Assembly (NCBI GenBank): GCA_003492055.1
Contig: DMZE01000009.1
Span: 1-8,690, forward strand
Direction: 5' to 3'
Length of the DNA: 8,690 nucleotides
From: Cellvibrionales bacterium
Lineage (GTDB): Bacteria > Pseudomonadota > Gammaproteobacteria > Pseudomonadales > UBA7434
The position numbers and the translations under genes are program-made. Shown here piece after piece: positions 5,817-8,690 of the stretch (position 1 is its first letter; every line of letters begins with the position of its first letter). The notes under the pieces are model-generated. The model did no database searches. It worked only from the letters and a program-made list of their open reading frames with translations, and had not been told where the DNA came from.

Positions 5817-6467
5817 TTAGGCAACGGACGAATTTTGTCTAGCCATTGAATGCTGTGGTTTTTGGGCAACACTTTCACGAAAAAAGCCGGCCATTAATAA
5901 TTGCCACTGCTCTTGCCAGTTTTGAGTGGGTGGCCGCTTAAACTCACTACGCACATATTGACCTATACGCCCTTCTGCCGCCGCTAATAGAATATTGACT
6001 GCACTGGCTGCTGGCACGGTGGGACGAATAGCTTCGTTAATTTCAGCATCACGGACAATCTGCTTAAGCTGAGTTTCAAGACGGTCATAAAACTGAGCAA
6101 CACGGGTACGCAATCGGTCAGTTTCGCCGGCTAAGGCATCACCATTAAGAATACGTGAAATGCCAGGATTCTTTTCGGCAAAACCTAATAATAATAATAA
6201 GGTTCTTTCTAAGCGTGCAATCGCTGAGCTCTCTTCACTCACAATGACATTAACGCGAGTAAATATCGCTTCTTCAACAAATTCGATTAAACCTTCAAAC
6301 ATTTTCGCTTTACTTGGAAAATGTCTATACAACGCAGCTTCAGATACGCCAACTTCTTTGGCAAGTCCAGCGGTTGTAATACGTTCACCAGGAGCGACTT
6401 CAAGCATATGCGCTAAGGCTTCAAGGATTTGTTGGCGGCGAGAGTACTTCTGTGCAATTCTAGGCAT
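5817..6467 (-). CDS. slmA: Nucleoid occlusion factor SlmA, TetR family
   Basis: SlmA binds specific chromosomal sites and blocks FtsZ ring assembly over the nucleoid. The 216-residue product has the TetR-type helix-turn-helix RITTAGLAKEVGVSEAALYR then HFPSK (29-53), followed by MFEGLIEFVEE (56-66), LLLLLGFAEKNPGISRIL (90-107) and RSEFKRPPT (173-181), each matching E. coli SlmA, which distinguishes it from ordinary TetR repressors. It is about 18 residues longer than the E. coli protein because of a polar C-terminal tail. The ATG at 6467 has GGA seven bases upstream. In E. coli slmA also neighbours pyrE. Here it is convergent with the exported coiled-coil gene, the stop codons being about 30 bases apart with no obvious terminator between them. 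Confidence 0.93.
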   Translation of the reverse strand: MPRIAQKYSRRQQILEALAHMLEVAPGERITTAGLAKEVGVSEAALYRHFPSKAKMFEGLIEFVEEAIFTRVNVIVSEESSAIARLERTLLLLLGFAEKNPGISRILNGDALAGETDRLRTRVAQFYDRLETQLKQIVRDAEINEAIRPTVPAASAVNILLAAAEGRIGQYVRSEFKRPPTQNWQEQWQLLMAGFFRESVAQKPQHSMARQNSSVA

Positions 6468-6478
6468 CGCTATTCCAG

Positions 6479-6508
6479 CTTATAGTGTTTCGTTGATGAC
6501 TTATGCAA
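6479..6508 (-). promoter_or_regulatory. Possible slmA promoter
   Basis: On the minus strand TTGCAT (6508-6503) and TATAAG (6484-6479) are separated by 18 bases. Transcription would start only about five bases before the ATG, which would leave the GGA ribosome-binding sequence outside the message, so either the transcript is nearly leaderless or the true promoter lies further upstream. Confidence 0.3.
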
Positions 6509-6626
6509 CACACTTCGTTTATTAATTATTTTTTGATCACGAATTAGTTGGTTTGCACTCACCATTGCTTACGGGTGCCAAGATACTCCTAATTCTTTTT
6601 TAAATGAAGTGTTTTCGTTCGATAAA

Positions 6627-6650
6627 AGCGATTTTTTTTATTTAATCGCT
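6627..6650. repeat. Inverted repeat with T-rich loop upstream of slmA
   Basis: AGCGATT and AATCGCT pair perfectly over seven bases around a ten-base loop, nine of whose bases are T. Read on the minus strand the stem is followed by TTTTATC, so a weak terminator is possible, but the argB terminator already lies upstream on that strand. A protein site is equally likely. Confidence 0.3.
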
Positions 6651-6777
6651 AAATAATTGCTACATCATAAAACAATATTATCGATGACTTGAACAAGAAG
6701 GGGAAACAAAATAGGAGAGCAAGATAAGAGAATGAGAAACGACGCCTATAAAAAAAAGAGTGACTAAAGCATTAAAT

Positions 6778-6814
6778 ATAAAAAAACGCTAATGCTTAGC
6801 TGCAACATTAGCGT
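6778..6814 (-). terminator. Rho-independent terminator of argB
   Basis: Read on the minus strand, ACGCTAATG (6814-6806) pairs perfectly with CATTAGCGT (6794-6786) around an 11-base loop, and the stem runs straight into a run of T residues (from 6786 to 6780). It begins 18 bases after the argB stop codon. A second, competing pairing exists between AAGCATTA (6767-6774) and TAATGCTT (6790-6797), but that arm is copied after the T tract. Confidence 0.9.
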
Positions 6815-6831
6815 CAATACTATCTGATTGA

Positions 6832-7749
<918 letters not shown>

Positions 7750-7805
7750 TTAGCTGGCTATCAATCTAACTAACCCTCTCGGATCAATTAAATATTCTGA
7801 CGCGC

Positions 7806-7811
7806 AGTATA
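7806..7811 (-). promoter_or_regulatory. Possible -10 element for argB
   Basis: TATACT on the minus strand is followed by GCGCG, the same arrangement as upstream of rpoZ. The -35 region is not convincing (only CGTTTT or GTTTTT at normal spacing). It would give a leader of about 70 bases. No ARG-box-like pair of sites was recognised. Confidence 0.35.
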
Positions 7812-7896
7812 ACGCATCAAATAGATAAAAAACGCCGCTCGATAATGTGCGTATTCATGATCTAGTGATATTGGAATAGTGCCTTATTTTGGCTAT

Positions 7897-8690
7897 CTAC
7901 CACTCTAACTCAGGGGCGATAACAAGTAATGCCTCACGAAAACTGACCTGAATACTATCAAGGGCAGCTTCATTGTCGGCTTCAAAGCGCAAATTCAAAC
8001 TAGCGGAGGTATTGGACGCACGCACCAGACCCCAGCCAGCGGCATAATCGACTCTTACACCATCCAACAATGTGATTTGGCCGTCATCAGCGTTAAGACC
8101 TTGCTCTAGCGCAAGCTGAAGTGCCTCAACAATCGCAAACTTACGCGCTTCATCAACAGGTAAATGAACTTCTACGCTATTCATGCTGGCAGGCAAGTCG
8201 GCAATCACCGCATCTAGCAAAGTCCCTTCCATCGTCAAAAATTCAATTAATCGAGCGCCGCTGTACAAGCCATCATCAAAACCAAACCAGCGCTCTTTAA
8301 AACAATAGTGGCCAGTAAACTCCCCACCCAATAACGCCCCCGTCTCTAGCATTTTTTGCTTTATCAGCGAATGCCCACATTTCGACATAACGGGCCGGCC
8401 ACCATGACTGGCAATCAGCTGATTAAGATGGCGCGAACATTTAATATCATAAACAACATCGGCACCCGGATTACGCGTCAACACATCTTTAGCAAAGAGC
8501 ATTAACATTTGATCGGCGCTCACCACCTTACCCGCAGCAGTGACAGCCACCATGCGGTCTGCATCGCCATCAAAAGCCAAACCAAGATCGGCTTGCTGAA
8601 GCTTAACTTCATTGATTAAAGCATCCAGACTGCCTGACGCTGAAGGATCGGGGGCATGATTAGGGAAGCTACCATCAACCTCAGCAAACA
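7897..8690 (-). CDS. algC: Phosphomannomutase/phosphoglucomutase AlgC, C-terminal part, 5' end beyond window
   Basis: AlgC interconverts hexose 6- and 1-phosphates, supplying mannose 1-phosphate and glucose 1-phosphate for alginate, LPS and other polysaccharides. The frame is open to the right edge and gives 263 residues. It shows EVDGSFPNHAPDPS near the start, ADLGLAFDGDADR (34-46) with the metal-binding DGDADR, GGRPVM, the sugar-binding GEFTGH (122-127), KERWFGFDDGLYS and the phosphate-binding RASNTS (223-228). The order and spacing match Pseudomonas AlgC. The active-site phosphoserine is outside the window. Pseudomonas has FPNHHPDP and GEMSGH where this protein has FPNHAPDP and GEFTGH, mild differences that need not affect function. 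The TTG at 8580 is internal, not a start. In Pseudomonas algC also sits directly before argB. The gap to argB is 165 bases, without a clear terminator. Confidence 0.95.
   Translation of the reverse strand, partial: FAEVDGSFPNHAPDPSASGSLDALINEVKLQQADLGLAFDGDADRMVAVTAAGKVVSADQMLMLFAKDVLTRNPGADVVYDIKCSRHLNQLIASHGGRPVMSKCGHSLIKQKMLETGALLGGEFTGHYCFKERWFGFDDGLYSGARLIEFLTMEGTLLDAVIADLPASMNSVEVHLPVDEARKFAIVEALQLALEQGLNADDGQITLLDGVRVDYAAGWGLVRASNTSASLNLRFEADNEAALDSIQVSFREALLVIAPELEW

Larger units (their letters stand above)
6468..6831. other. Gene-free region between slmA and argB
   Basis: The 364 bases hold no convincing gene. From left to right they contain the slmA upstream region, an imperfect dyad near 6553-6581, a perfect 7-base inverted repeat AGCGATT/AATCGCT (6627-6633, 6644-6650) around a T-rich loop, a strongly purine-rich run on the plus strand (about 6690-6740), an 11-codon ATG frame at 6732 judged spurious, and the argB terminator. 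Confidence 0.6.

Noticed and set aside
6440..6451. SlmA-binding-site-like AGTACT core near the slmA start
   Set aside because: Only the central GAGTACT or so agrees with the known GTGAGTACTCAC site, the outer bases do not, and it lies in coding sequence.
6732..6767. 11-codon frame MRNDAYKKKSD on the plus strand
   Set aside because: It is very short, AGGAG is too far upstream (about 15 bases), no promoter is visible and the composition follows the local purine-rich DNA.
7812..7845. Intrinsic terminator between algC and argB (GCGGCG then six T on the minus strand)
   Set aside because: The T tract is present but only a 4-base stem (ACGC/GCGT) can be drawn with a long loop, too weak to call.

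Overview
The window is a chromosomal housekeeping region of a gammaproteobacterium. The proteins are closest in character to Pseudomonas and its marine relatives (Pseudomonadales, Cellvibrionales or Oceanospirillales types): an AlgC-type phosphomannomutase next to a long, arginine-sensitive type ArgB, a Crc-like protein, SlmA, and the gmk-rpoZ-spoT order. The DNA is moderately AT-rich. I cannot name the genus. I see no rRNA, tRNA, CRISPR array, insertion sequence, prophage or obvious foreign island.

Layout from left to right: the 5' end of spoT (minus strand, cut by the left edge), rpoZ, gmk and yicC form one minus-strand run, read from yicC towards spoT. Across a 280-base divergent region rich in repeats lies rph on the plus strand. 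It converges on crc (minus). A second divergent region of about 310 bases separates crc from pyrE, which overlaps a small gene for an exported coiled-coil protein (both plus). That pair converges on slmA (minus). A 364-base gene-free stretch holds the slmA upstream region and the argB terminator. argB and the C-terminal part of algC (cut by the right edge) are on the minus strand.

Functionally the genes cover nucleotide supply and stringent signalling (gmk makes GDP, pyrE makes OMP, spoT handles ppGpp, rpoZ is the RNA polymerase omega subunit), RNA turnover and post-transcriptional control (yicC, rph, crc), division control (slmA), arginine synthesis (argB) and sugar-phosphate supply for surface polysaccharides (algC). 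The arrangement combines the Pseudomonas order gmk-yicC-rph-crc-pyrE-argB-algC with the slmA-pyrE neighbourhood known from Enterobacteriaceae.

I found no convincing new multi-gene system. The less ordinary signals lie in the leaders: a strong hairpin over the spoT start codon, a chain of overlapping mini-ORFs made by a tandem duplication at the yicC start, a triple 19-bp repeat upstream of rph, 12-bp in-phase duplications upstream of rpoZ and pyrE, and a motif (CGCGCAGT, read on minus as ACTGCGCG) that recurs in three gene-free leaders.
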